Program-made: the position numbers and the translations under genes | In this document: piece after piece, positions 9,696 to 18,293 of the stretch | Layout of the letters: every line of letters starts with the position of its first letter | Position numbering within the stretch: position 1 is the stretch's first letter | Assembly (NCBI GenBank): GCA_963664465.2 | Contig: CAXXSU010000002.1 | Coordinates: 616,781-680,780 of the forward strand | DNA: 64,000 bases | Direction: 5' to 3' | From: CAVOAK01 sp963664465 | Lineage (GTDB): Bacteria; Pseudomonadota; Alphaproteobacteria; UBA8366; CAVOAK01 | Notes under the pieces: model-generated | The model's database searches: none | Told to the model about the DNA's origin: nothing | Seen by the model: the letters and a program-made list of their open reading frames with translations, nothing else

Positions 9696-10476
9696 TCCGG
9701 TCACTCAAGCCGTCGAGACTGGCACCGGTCGCCGGCTGCTTGTCCTCGGTGGTACCGGGGAGGCGACGCGATTGGTCACATTGGCAACAGACCGCTTCGG
9801 CGAATGCCTTCAGATTACAACCTCGCTCGCCGGCCGAACTCGTCATCCTGCACCGCTTCCGTGTGCCGTCAGGATTGGTGGGTTTGGCGGTGCGGCAGGT
9901 CTCGCCCAGTGGATTTCGGAGAATCGAATCGATTTGGTTGTCGACGCGACTCACCCTTTCTCCTCGATCATGTCAGAGAACGTGCGCTCGGCCTGCGAGA
10001 CAACCGGGAAAGCGCGGCTCGTTTTGGGAAGAGCGCCATGGACGCCAAGCGATGGAGATCGCTGGTATCCGGTTTCCGACGCCGATGCAGCATCGCAACT
10101 CGTTCCAGAGGTCGGTCGGCGTCCGTTTCTCACGGTCGGCGAGCGCGATCTTGCATGCTTCGCTGCCTTGGGTTCTATACGGGTGGTCGTGCGGTTGATC
10201 GATTTACCGGATCGTCCATTACCGATTCAAAACTGCACGGTCATACGCGGCCGTGGCCCGTTTACACTCGACGCCGAGCGGCGTCTTCTCGCACAACATG
10301 AGATCGATGTTGTTGTCGCAAAAAACAGCGGCGGCTCTGCGACCTATGCCAAAATTTCTGCCGCGCGTGACTCGAAAATCCCGGTTATAATGATTAAACG
10401 TCCGTCGCAGACTGCGGGCGAACGGGTTGAAACCCCCGAGCATGCCGTGTCATGGATCGAAAAACGTCTGAGATAA
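9676..10476 (+). CDS. cobK: Precorrin-6A (cobalt-precorrin-6A) reductase
   Basis: NAD(P)H-dependent reductase acting on precorrin-6A or its cobalt form. The Rossmann start RRLLVLGGTGEATRL follows about 18 residues of leader. The conserved VDATHPFSSIMSENV and the C-terminal VVAKNSGG are CobK/CbiJ hallmarks. A TTG at 9676 or a GTG at 9682 begins the frame; both overlap the cbiD stop, so translational coupling is likely. About 266 residues, normal for the family. Confidence 0.92.
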   Translation: MAVPTHSPVTQAVETGTGRRLLVLGGTGEATRLVTLATDRFGECLQITTSLAGRTRHPAPLPCAVRIGGFGGAAGLAQWISENRIDLVVDATHPFSSIMSENVRSACETTGKARLVLGRAPWTPSDGDRWYPVSDADAASQLVPEVGRRPFLTVGERDLACFAALGSIRVVVRLIDLPDRPLPIQNCTVIRGRGPFTLDAERRLLAQHEIDVVVAKNSGGSATYAKISAARDSKIPVIMIKRPSQTAGERVETPEHAVSWIEKRLR

Positions 10477-11054
10477 CGATCATTGCCTCACGAAAGGCAA
10501 CGGGTATCTGGGCGATTCTCGCACTCGCCGTCACCGTGCTCATCCCATTCGTCGCAACTCCGCAAACCACGCTTAATGCCGGCGACCCTGTCACAAATTC
10601 CGTTCGTGAAGGTGACGTCCAGGCTGTCAGAGATCTTGTGGTTCGCAATGCAGGGCTTAATGTCGCAGACCCGGATGGTCGTACACCGTTGATCCTCGCG
10701 ACAATTGCCGGTCGCCTGGACATCGTCGAAGTATTACTAGAGGCAAGGGCACGCAGCGAGCTCAAGGACGGCCTGGGAAACACCGCGCTGCACTGGGCTG
10801 CGGTAAATGGCGATCTCGAGATTGCCGATTTACTGATCGAAGCTGGCGTGCAAGTCGATGAACGGAACAAGCAGGGTTTGACGCCCATGATGCTGGCAGC
10901 CAAGGGAGGCGACGTCGGTGTGGTCGAATTGCTGCTGGAACACGGTGGAGACATCGGCCTGACCGACTATACGGGGCGGGACGCGACGGGCTGGGCTCGC
11001 CAATCGCGGCAGCCCGCGCTAATCAGGCTGTTGGAACAGGCGTCGGGTGACTAG
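10452..11054 (+). CDS. Exported ankyrin-repeat protein
   Basis: 200 residues: an N-terminal hydrophobic signal or anchor (about residues 18-36), then about four ankyrin repeats (DGRTPLILATIAGRLDIVEV, GNTALHWAAVNGDLEIADLL, QGLTPMMLAAKGGDVGVVEL and a weaker last repeat). It overlaps the cobK stop by 25 bases and ends 4 bases into the convergent cobM, so it probably belongs to the cbiD-cobK transcript. A periplasmic protein-interaction role is likely. No B12-related function is established for such a protein. Confidence 0.75.
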   Translation: MDRKTSEITIIASRKATGIWAILALAVTVLIPFVATPQTTLNAGDPVTNSVREGDVQAVRDLVVRNAGLNVADPDGRTPLILATIAGRLDIVEVLLEARARSELKDGLGNTALHWAAVNGDLEIADLLIEAGVQVDERNKQGLTPMMLAAKGGDVGVVELLLEHGGDIGLTDYTGRDATGWARQSRQPALIRLLEQASGD

Positions 11055-11824
11055 CTTAGCGACGAATCCTTGCGTGGCCGCAGCACGTGGTGGTGATCAG
11101 CAGCATAGAGACGACTGTCGCTGAAGCCGCCTGCATCCAACGCCTGCCCTACGAGGATGAGCGCGGTGCGTGTAATGCCTTGTTTCTTCACCTTGTCGCG
11201 GATGTCGTCCAAAGTACCCCAAATCAACTGTTCATCGGGCCAACTAACGCGGTAGGCGACAACCACAGGGCACGCACCCCCATAATGCGGTTCCAACTCG
11301 CGGACGACTTTTGCCAGATTGTTGATCGAGAGATGGATCGCCATAGTAGCGCCCGTGCCACCGAGGGCTTTCAGCGTTTCCCCATCGGGCATCGCCGACG
11401 CGCGCACCGAGGTGCGCGTCAGGATGATAGTCTGGCTTATTTCAGGAATCGTCAGCTCCCGCTTGAGGGCCGCCGCCGCCGCCGCAAACGCCGGTACACC
11501 CGGTGTTACGTCGTAGGATATTCCTAGATCATCGAGTCGCCGCATCTGTTCGGCAATCGCGCCGTAAAGTGAGGGGTCGCCCGAATGAACACGTGCGACG
11601 TCCTGGTTCTGCGCGTGCGCCTTGGCGATCCCGTCGATAATTTCGTCCAGCGTCATCGGTGCCGTATCGAGCACAACGGCGTCATCGTCGGCTTCCTCGA
11701 TTAACGCGCGCGGGACCAATGATCCAGCGTAAAGCACAACCGCAGCACGGCGAATAATCTCAAGGCCGCGGACAGTAATCAAATCTGGGGCGCCGGGTCC
11801 TGCGCCGACAAAATGGACAGTCAA
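11051..11824 (-). CDS. cobM: Precorrin-4 (cobalt-precorrin-4) C11-methyltransferase
   Basis: SAM-dependent C11 methylation in corrin ring synthesis. The catalytic frame begins with LTVHFVGAGPGAPDLITVRG, and the SAM loop RVHSGDPSLYGA is typical of CobM/CbiF. The best start is a TTG at 11824 whose last two bases and the next base form the TGA stop of the upstream cbiG-cobJ gene (TTGA overlap). A longer reading upstream would be only a shadow of cobJ. This gives 257 residues, the usual length. Confidence 0.92.
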   Translation of the reverse strand: MTVHFVGAGPGAPDLITVRGLEIIRRAAVVLYAGSLVPRALIEEADDDAVVLDTAPMTLDEIIDGIAKAHAQNQDVARVHSGDPSLYGAIAEQMRRLDDLGISYDVTPGVPAFAAAAAALKRELTIPEISQTIILTRTSVRASAMPDGETLKALGGTGATMAIHLSINNLAKVVRELEPHYGGACPVVVAYRVSWPDEQLIWGTLDDIRDKVKKQGITRTALILVGQALDAGGFSDSRLYAADHHHVLRPRKDSSLS

Positions 11825-13662
11825 CTGGACGCTCCTTTTTGGCTTGCTTGGTCGGCCCCGGCTCCGGCCTCGGCGCGCGCGTTGGCATATCCGCGTGGCG
11901 TATAGGTCCACAACCTTCCGCCCTGACGAATCGACTTAGTGTGGCTGGAGCCGATCAACACCAAGGTTGTCATGTCGACCTGCTCGGTATCGAATTCCCG
12001 AAGCGTCGTCACGACCACTGCCTCATCTTCACGGCTGATATTCCGGGCAATGACAACTGGCGTATCAGCGGGCCGGGCCGCCGCCAGGATGTCGCGCGCC
12101 GCGCTGAGGAGTCGGCGTCTTCGCACACTTTGGGGGTTATACAGCGCGACCACGAAGTCGCCCCGCGCCGCAGCCTCGAGGCGCTTTAGTATCGTTGCTT
12201 CGGGCGTCAGAAGGTCGGAGAGTGAGATGGCGCAGAAATCGTGGCCGAGTGGCGCCCCAACGCGTGCCGCCGCCGCTTGCAGCGCAGAGATACCCGGGAC
12301 GACGGTTATGGCGATCCGGCTCCAACCGTCGTCGTCCGCCTGATCTATGAGTTCGAAGACAAGCGACGCCAAGGCGTAGATTCCGGCATCGCCGGACGAG
12401 ACCAACGCAACGCGCTTACCCGTGGCCGCAAGTTCTAGCGCCAGACTGGTCCGCTTGGCCTCCTCGCCCAATTTGCTGTCGTATTGTTTCTTGCCAGAAA
12501 TCTCACCTGCGATCTGATCGAGATAGAGTTGGTAGCCGATGACGATGTCGGCCGCGCGAAGCTCGTGCGTGGCCTCCGGTGATCGCCACGTTTTGCTTCC
12601 GGGCCCGATCCCGATGACCGCAAGACGTCCATTTTGTGCAGCCGCGAATTTGGCCGGGTCAATCGGTGATTTCGCACGTGCAACCGCACATGTAGCGCGC
12701 TTGGAGCGGACTTTCGACACGATCAATTCGCCGTCGATACCGGCCGCTGCGAGGGCGGCGCCCTCGGCAACGCCGTGGCAGCCAACCTCACGGAAGACGA
12801 TGTCCGAAGGCGTCTTAAGGCGCGGTGCCTCCGCCTCGAGCTCGGCGGCAGAATAAAATCGCAACGGCATACCCAGCCGGACGGAAACTTCCTGAACGGC
12901 CGGCTCGTCGGCTTTGAGATCAATCGACGAAACGCCAGCAACCGAACCCTGGGCCAGTCCTGCATCAGCCAGCGTCGATCTCACCAGCGCGACTAGCTCC
13001 TCAGGCTCGACATCTCGCTCACAGCCGACGCCGAGCATTAGAACGGGTGGATTTAACACCAGCGTACGCGCGTCCGTTGCATGGCGGCGATCGGTGACCA
13101 GCACCCGCCACTTACCCTCCGCGCTGAAGGGTATATCGCTCAGCCAACTGGCCTCGCAGGTTTCGCACTCGAGGACCACGTCTTCGCCCGCAAGTAGTGA
13201 TGCGGTTACCGGCTTTACGAGCTCCGGGTTGTCTATCCGCCAGCCAGTTGGCAAGTCGTCGAATGCGACACCGATGCGAACGTCGCTGGTCGTTGTAATC
13301 GCCGCCGTACCACCGGTAGCGGCTGCTATCTCGCGTGCTAGGGCGTTTGCGCCGTGGTGTCCGCCAAGCAGCGGGACGGCGACACTTCCGTCTTCCGCTA
13401 CGGCGATGACAGCGGGCTCACGCTGCTTGTCGCTGAGGAGCGGCGCGAGTGTCCGTACCAGGATGCCGGACGCACAAATTCCAACGATCGTCGTGTTCTC
13501 TTGAAACAGAGTTCGAAGATGGTCCGCGGTGTCGCTAAAACTCTCGTCTGCACCGGCCACTCGTTTGGCCAATCCGTGGATGCGTCCGCCGCTAAGCGTT
13601 GCCTGAAGTTTCCGCGCAAGCGGCATACCCTCTTCCGTGAGCAAGACGATGGCGATCGTCAT
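11821..13662 (-). CDS. cobJ: Fused CbiG (cobalt-precorrin-5A hydrolase) - CobJ/CbiH (C17-methyltransferase)
   Basis: A 613-residue two-enzyme fusion. The N-terminal half is CbiG: VGICASGILVRTLAPLL (about residue 62) and LLGGHHGANALAREIA (about 99), then the C-terminal CbiG domain with LMLGVGCERDVEPEEL and FREVGCHGVAEGAA. From about residue 345 (RLAVIGIGPGSKTWRSPEA) a tetrapyrrole methylase of the CobJ/CbiH type follows, with SSGDAGIYALASLVFE. CbiG opens the ring-A lactone that CobJ/CbiH forms, so the fusion joins consecutive ring-contraction steps. The start at 13662 overlaps the cobI stop as ATGA. CbiG presence points to the anaerobic-type route. Confidence 0.93.
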   Translation of the reverse strand: MTIAIVLLTEEGMPLARKLQATLSGGRIHGLAKRVAGADESFSDTADHLRTLFQENTTIVGICASGILVRTLAPLLSDKQREPAVIAVAEDGSVAVPLLGGHHGANALAREIAAATGGTAAITTTSDVRIGVAFDDLPTGWRIDNPELVKPVTASLLAGEDVVLECETCEASWLSDIPFSAEGKWRVLVTDRRHATDARTLVLNPPVLMLGVGCERDVEPEELVALVRSTLADAGLAQGSVAGVSSIDLKADEPAVQEVSVRLGMPLRFYSAAELEAEAPRLKTPSDIVFREVGCHGVAEGAALAAAGIDGELIVSKVRSKRATCAVARAKSPIDPAKFAAAQNGRLAVIGIGPGSKTWRSPEATHELRAADIVIGYQLYLDQIAGEISGKKQYDSKLGEEAKRTSLALELAATGKRVALVSSGDAGIYALASLVFELIDQADDDGWSRIAITVVPGISALQAAAARVGAPLGHDFCAISLSDLLTPEATILKRLEAAARGDFVVALYNPQSVRRRRLLSAARDILAAARPADTPVVIARNISREDEAVVVTTLREFDTEQVDMTTLVLIGSSHTKSIRQGGRLWTYTPRGYANARAEAGAGADQASQKGASS

Positions 13663-14372
13663 TGCCATGCCGCACCGCGTTTATGAATCAGGACGATCGA
13701 GAAGTAGGGCGCGCGATCTTCTGGCACATCTGCAAGCGACATCGTTTGCTGTCGGTCCATCGTCGCGTACTCGACATAATGGGCGGCGTTCATCAAGCCG
13801 AGGCGATCGAGCACGCGGCGGAGCTTGGCAAAATGCCGTCCGATCTTTATGACCGCCGCTGCGTCGCACTCAGCGATGCGTCGCTCGAGTTCGTTCTCTT
13901 CCAGTGGCGCCGGCACCACGGTCAACGTGTCGTTCTTGGCGGCTAGGGGTTTGCGTAGGACCGAGGCGGCGGCGGTCAACGATGTGACGCCCGGGATCAC
14001 TTCAACGGAAACGCTATCCGCCATACGCCCGAATAAGTACATAAACGAGCCGTAAAAGAACGGATCGCCTTCGCAGATCACAGCAACATCACGCCCCTCC
14101 ACCAAGTGACCGGTAATCTGCACAACCGCCTCGTCATATACGGCATCCAGCGGGAAGCGCCCTTGCTCGATGGGCATGCGAATCGGAATTTCGATCTGAC
14201 CGTCTTTCATGTGTGGCGCTGCGATGGCGCGGGCCAGACTGTCGCCGTCCAGCGGTGCCGGCCACGCCACGACGGGTGCTGATTTGAGGATTCGCAACGC
14301 CTTGAGCGTGATCAACTCTGGATCGCCAGGACCGACGCCGACGCCGTAAAGGGTGCCCATATCTTCACTCAC
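13659..14372 (-). CDS. cobI: Precorrin-2 C20-methyltransferase
   Basis: Adds the C20 methyl group to precorrin-2 (or cobalt-factor II) using SAM. TLYGVGVGPGDPELITLKAL is followed by the SAM-binding CEGDPFFYGSFMYLFGRM, both diagnostic of CobI/CbiL. The likely start is a GTG at 14372 that overlaps the cobL stop in a GTGA tetranucleotide; a Met at 14360 is the alternative. This gives 237 residues. The message continues into cbiG-cobJ through an ATGA overlap. Confidence 0.92.
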   Translation of the reverse strand: MSEDMGTLYGVGVGPGDPELITLKALRILKSAPVVAWPAPLDGDSLARAIAAPHMKDGQIEIPIRMPIEQGRFPLDAVYDEAVVQITGHLVEGRDVAVICEGDPFFYGSFMYLFGRMADSVSVEVIPGVTSLTAAASVLRKPLAAKNDTLTVVPAPLEENELERRIAECDAAAVIKIGRHFAKLRRVLDRLGLMNAAHYVEYATMDRQQTMSLADVPEDRAPYFSIVLIHKRGAAWQ

Positions 14373-15577
14373 GGTTTGACAGCACTCCATTGGGTAACCG
14401 GCGTTTTTGCGCGCCAAGCATGAAAACGACCCTGCGGTTCGAGGTGGCTTATCGCGTGCCGCGTCAATGTACCGCCGAGGGAGGTCTGTCGACGTGCGAG
14501 TTCGGCTTCACCTTCAACCGTCACGGCGTTGGCAACGATTCGGCCACCGTCTACAAGCGCCTCCCAGCAAGCGTCTACTAGACCGGGGTTGGAGAGGCCA
14601 CCACCGATGAACACGGCATTGGGCGTCGCGACTCCATTAAACGCGGCTGGCGCCGCAGCCGGCACGATGTCGAGGTTAGGCACGCCTAGCCGCTCAGCAT
14701 TGCGGGCGATAACAGCCACGCGGTCCTGGTTGTGCTCGAAGGCAGTTGCCTGTCCACCCGCGCGCATCCACTCGATCGCGACGGAGCCTGCGCCGGCGCC
14801 GACATCCCATAAATTTTGTCGGGGTTGTGGCGATAGAACTGCCAGGGTCGACGCTCTGACTTCGCGTTTCGTCAGCTGACCGTCATGCTCATAGGCATCG
14901 TCAGGCAGGCCGGCGAGACGTGAAAGCACAACCGCGTTGTGTGCCGGGCGGCACTCGACGGCTATCGTGTTGAGATCGGCGCAGCGAGCGGTCGCCCAAT
15001 TCTCTGCGCTCGCCTCGTGAACGGCTTCCTCCGATCCACCCATATGTTCGAAGACCGTGAGCCGGCTCGGGCCGTAACCACGCTCCACCAGGGCCGCGGC
15101 GATAGCGGACGGTGTATCACCGTTCTCGCTCAACAGGAGGAGCTTTGCCGCTGGGCAGATATGCAGATTGATGAGCGACAAAGGGCGACCATGGACACTC
15201 AGACAGCTCACGTCGGTGAGCGGCCAACCCATCCGCGATGCGGCAAGGGAAAACGCGCCCGGTGCCGGAATGATGGTCAGCGCCTCGCGACCGAAGGCCT
15301 GCGTCAGGGTTACGCCGACGCCGAACCACATCGGGTCGCCGGTGGCGAGCACAATGACGCGTCGGCCGGCATGAGTGCCAATTTCGGCTAGGGATTTACT
15401 CAACGGACAGCCCCAGGCAAGCCGTTCCCCGGCATGGCATTGCGGCACCATTTCCAAATGCCGTCGACCGCCAACGATGACCTCGGCCGTTTCGATCAGG
15501 GTCCGTGCGACGAGCGAGAGCGCATCGAGCCCGTCATCGCCGATTCCGATGACGGTCAACCAGTTGCCGGCAGTCAT
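14369..15577 (-). CDS. cobL: Precorrin-6Y C5,15-methyltransferase (decarboxylating), CbiE-CbiT fusion
   Basis: Bifunctional enzyme methylating C5 and C15 and removing the C12 acetate carboxyl. The N-terminal CbiE domain starts GNWLTVIGIGDDGLDALS and contains VLATGDPMWFGVG. The C-terminal CbiT domain contains the SAM motif LWDVGAGAGSVAIEWMR. The Met at 15577 begins exactly at the conserved N-terminus, 2 bases after the cobH stop; longer readings overlap cobH. 402 residues is normal for CobL. Confidence 0.93.
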   Translation of the reverse strand: MTAGNWLTVIGIGDDGLDALSLVARTLIETAEVIVGGRRHLEMVPQCHAGERLAWGCPLSKSLAEIGTHAGRRVIVLATGDPMWFGVGVTLTQAFGREALTIIPAPGAFSLAASRMGWPLTDVSCLSVHGRPLSLINLHICPAAKLLLLSENGDTPSAIAAALVERGYGPSRLTVFEHMGGSEEAVHEASAENWATARCADLNTIAVECRPAHNAVVLSRLAGLPDDAYEHDGQLTKREVRASTLAVLSPQPRQNLWDVGAGAGSVAIEWMRAGGQATAFEHNQDRVAVIARNAERLGVPNLDIVPAAAPAAFNGVATPNAVFIGGGLSNPGLVDACWEALVDGGRIVANAVTVEGEAELARRQTSLGGTLTRHAISHLEPQGRFHAWRAKTPVTQWSAVKP

Positions 15578-15579
15578 GA

Positions 15580-16230
15580 CTAGCGGTCCGAGCCCGGCGC
15601 GGGGCCGCAGAGCGCATTGACTGCTGCCGCGGCCATCGCGCTGCCACCGAGCCTTCCATTCAGCGTAATGAAGGGCACCCCGTGATCGCCTTCGGCAAGC
15701 GCCTGTTTGGCTTCTGCGGCGCCGACGAAGCCAACCGGAAAGCCAAGGATTAGGGCTGGCCGAGGCCATCCTGCGGCGAGTCCCTCGAGAAGTTTGAAAA
15801 GTGCTGTTGGCGCGTTACCGATCGCGATGACTGCGCCCCCTAACCACGGCTGCCAGAGCGTTACCGCGGCAGCGGCTCGAGTCGTGTGCAGACGGCCGGC
15901 GATGCCGGCGACGGTACCGAGTCCTAACGTACACATGACCTGTGTCCCCTCCGGCAGGCGCGCCTGCGTAATTCCGGCAACGACCATCTGCCCGTCTGCC
16001 AGAATCATCCCATCTTGCGCTAGTGCCGCCCGTCCGATGGCGGCGGCGCCAGGCGTCCACGCAAGATCATCGATGAGCGCGGGCATCGCGGTCGCGTGCA
16101 CGAGACGCTCAGCGATGCCCGTAATGTCATCATCGAGCCGTTCCCGGTTGATCGTGTCGCGAACGATGGCGTAAGAGTGACGATAGATTTCGTCCGGATC
16201 TGCGAGATAGCTGCTCGGTTGTTTGTTCAT
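15580..16230 (-). CDS. cobH: Precorrin-8X (cobalt-precorrin-8) methylmutase
   Basis: Moves the C11 methyl group to C12, yielding (cobalt-)hydrogenobyrinate. Conserved features are the N-terminal PDEIYRHSYAIVRDTI, the GNAPTALFKLLEGL segment and the C-terminal PVGFVGAAEAK. The start at 16230 gives 216 residues, the family length; an in-frame Met at 16263 would run into the preceding gene. It lies in the cbiX-to-cobM operon, 11 bases after the DUF429-like gene. Confidence 0.93.
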   Translation of the reverse strand: MNKQPSSYLADPDEIYRHSYAIVRDTINRERLDDDITGIAERLVHATAMPALIDDLAWTPGAAAIGRAALAQDGMILADGQMVVAGITQARLPEGTQVMCTLGLGTVAGIAGRLHTTRAAAAVTLWQPWLGGAVIAIGNAPTALFKLLEGLAAGWPRPALILGFPVGFVGAAEAKQALAEGDHGVPFITLNGRLGGSAMAAAAVNALCGPAPGSDR

Positions 16231-16241
16231 ATGACTTGCTG

Positions 16242-17126
16242 CTAGGTGATGCCGAGAATCCAAGCTTCTTCTTGCTCGACGACGGTTTTCTGTGATGCGG
16301 ACAATCCTTTTGCGCCACTGAACAAAGCACCGAGTTGGCCGTTATCGTCGAGGTCTGCAAAGTAGCGCGCGGCGGCCACAACTTGGCCTGCGTCTTTGGG
16401 TTTCCCGGAAATTACCATCGGCTTGATAAACGATGGATAGACTTCGGCCAAAACAATCTGTGGCCGGGCGTCATAGGCGAGGCCTGTCTCGAAAGGCCAA
16501 ATATGGGTAACCAATGCCAAGCGTGGGTCGCAGCGTAGTTGCCAGACCCGCGGAATTCCAGTGAGGGTCTGACTGCCGACCGATCCCGCTCCCGCCAACT
16601 GCCACACGGAACTGGTGGTGCGACCTCGGGTGTCGCAGAGCCGCCACTCCGCGAGGTCCTTGAAACTGTGGGGCCGGCGACCGCGACGCCGCAGATATTG
16701 GCGTTCTTCCTCGCGGACATTGCCCCAAAAGGGAAACGGTCCATCATCGAGCAGCCTGTTGAGATTCTCGGCGACATCAAATCGATTGCTGCGATTCTGA
16801 GCGTCGTCGACGATCTGGTCGGCGAGGAATTGCCACATGTAACGCCACGGCAGGCCTGGAAATCCGAGGCGTCGGGCGGTTCCGTCAGGGTATCCGAACG
16901 GGAAATCAAAGCCGACGAGCGCACGCTGACCCGCGTCGACCAGCCGGGCAAGAACGTGCCCGAGCGATTCGATCGCGCCGGTGCGGGTCGGCGGGTTGTT
17001 GAGCGCCTGGCGTCTGAGGCGGTGGCCGTGACGCTGGTACACGGCATACCAAATGCTGTCGCGACCGGTCGTGGGCGTGTTCGCGGCGCTCCAGTCGACG
17101 ACAATGTAGGCGTCAAATAGCGGCAT
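16242..17126 (-). CDS. DUF429-like (RNase H-fold) protein of unknown function in the cob operon
   Basis: 294 residues. The N-terminal YIVVDWSAANTP and the later LVGFDFPFGYPDG resemble the Asp-bearing strands of the DUF429/RNase H-like fold. No enzymatic function is known. It sits between cbiX (12-base gap upstream) and cobH (11-base gap downstream) on the same strand, so it is co-transcribed with B12 genes. A regulatory or repair role in corrinoid synthesis would be a guess. Reading frame and context make it a real gene. Confidence 0.7.
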   Translation of the reverse strand: MPLFDAYIVVDWSAANTPTTGRDSIWYAVYQRHGHRLRRQALNNPPTRTGAIESLGHVLARLVDAGQRALVGFDFPFGYPDGTARRLGFPGLPWRYMWQFLADQIVDDAQNRSNRFDVAENLNRLLDDGPFPFWGNVREEERQYLRRRGRRPHSFKDLAEWRLCDTRGRTTSSVWQLAGAGSVGSQTLTGIPRVWQLRCDPRLALVTHIWPFETGLAYDARPQIVLAEVYPSFIKPMVISGKPKDAGQVVAAARYFADLDDNGQLGALFSGAKGLSASQKTVVEQEEAWILGIT

Positions 17127-17138
17127 CGCCGCACGGCC

Positions 17139-18143
17139 TCAGCCATCGTTTTGGCCGCTCACCTTCATGCTGCGAGGGCCATGTGGGTGATCGGCATGTG
17201 GATGCGGGTGGTGATGGCTGTGCGAATGTTCGTGGCCGTCTCCGTGTTCATGGCTATGTGCTAGGCCAGTGCCGATTCCCTCGACATGGTGGTGATGACT
17301 CTGCTGTGCCATCCCGACCTCGTCCTCAAAGCCAAGGATCTGCTCGCGATATTTGCAGAGCTTGCAGTTCATCAAGTTCTCGCTCTCGAAAACTTCGCTG
17401 AATCTGTCGGCAAATGTGTCAATTAGCAGGGGGTGATCGTTGAAGTATGACGCCTTTATGAATTCAATTTCCGGATACCGGGCGGCGACCATATCGGTGT
17501 AGTGGTAAATGCGCTTCACGAGTACGCCGGTGAAGAGAAAATACGGAAAGACGACAATCCGCCGGTAGCCGAGTTTCGCCGCGTGCTCCAAACCCGGCTC
17601 GACAAGCGGGAAGGTCACCCCGGAATATGCCGTCTCGGCCCAGCCGAGTCCCAGACCCTCCCACAACATGCGGGTAATCTTTGAGACGTTAGAGTTGGCA
17701 TCCGCGTCCGACGCGCCGCGTCCGACGACGACCAGCAGTGTCTCCTCCAGCGGTACGGCCGAATCAGCAGCTGACAACGCGTCGCGAATGCGCTCGCCGG
17801 CCGCACGAATGAGCTTGGCGTCGAGGCCAAGTTCGCGGGCGTAGTCGATCTGCACATCACCATGTTCCGCTTGGTATCTGTTCAGCACCGAGGGGATGTC
17901 GTTTTTTGCGTGCCCTGCCGCAAACAGCATGCCGGGTAGTGCGACGATGTGCCGCGCGCCGCGTTCACGCAATGCGTCAAGACCCGTGCGGATGACAGGA
18001 GTTGCGAACTCAAGAAATCCGTAGTCGATATCGTGGCCCGCCAGACGTTCGCGGAGTCCTTTCGCAATGGCTTCGAACTCGCTGATCGCCTCCGGGTCCC
18101 GGCTGCCGTGGCCACAGACCATTATCGCTGGCTCGTCGGTCAT
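17139..18143 (-). CDS. cbiX: Sirohydrochlorin cobaltochelatase CbiX, long form with Cys motif and His-rich tail
   Basis: Inserts Co2+ into sirohydrochlorin, the early cobalt step of the anaerobic-type pathway. The first CbiX repeat starts AIMVCGHGSRDPEA, with a second half that includes LLVVVGRGASDADANS. After residue about 270 come the MNCKLC motif (the MxCxxC of CbiXL, which binds an Fe-S cluster in studied members) and a tail very rich in His (HSHEHGDGHEHSHSHHHPHPH) that probably buffers metal. The start at 18143 is chosen because upstream codons show no homology and the region is the divergent gap to cbiB. 334 residues. Confidence 0.92.
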   Translation of the reverse strand: MTDEPAIMVCGHGSRDPEAISEFEAIAKGLRERLAGHDIDYGFLEFATPVIRTGLDALRERGARHIVALPGMLFAAGHAKNDIPSVLNRYQAEHGDVQIDYARELGLDAKLIRAAGERIRDALSAADSAVPLEETLLVVVGRGASDADANSNVSKITRMLWEGLGLGWAETAYSGVTFPLVEPGLEHAAKLGYRRIVVFPYFLFTGVLVKRIYHYTDMVAARYPEIEFIKASYFNDHPLLIDTFADRFSEVFESENLMNCKLCKYREQILGFEDEVGMAQQSHHHHVEGIGTGLAHSHEHGDGHEHSHSHHHPHPHADHPHGPRSMKVSGQNDG

Positions 18144-18293
18144 ATTGTCTTGTCTCCTGATCCATCCGTCCGATGAATTGGCGGGCCGGAGAGGGGTTGT
18201 AGCAAGTGCGTGCGGGCCGGTCAGTTCTTTTCGCCCCACTCTCTCGGCAACGTCTTTGCGGGTGGCGATTGACGGCGGGTTACCGCCCCGGTC

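Noticed and set aside
18144..18293. Possible cobalamin riboswitch in the cbiX-cbiB gap (and in other cob intergenic gaps)
   Set aside because: No B12-box core (GCCACTG with the GGTGAA and GGGAA-type partners) could be assembled here, at 28900-28986 or at 30973-31071. The GCCACTG at 34111 lacks the rest of the fold and precedes no cob gene.
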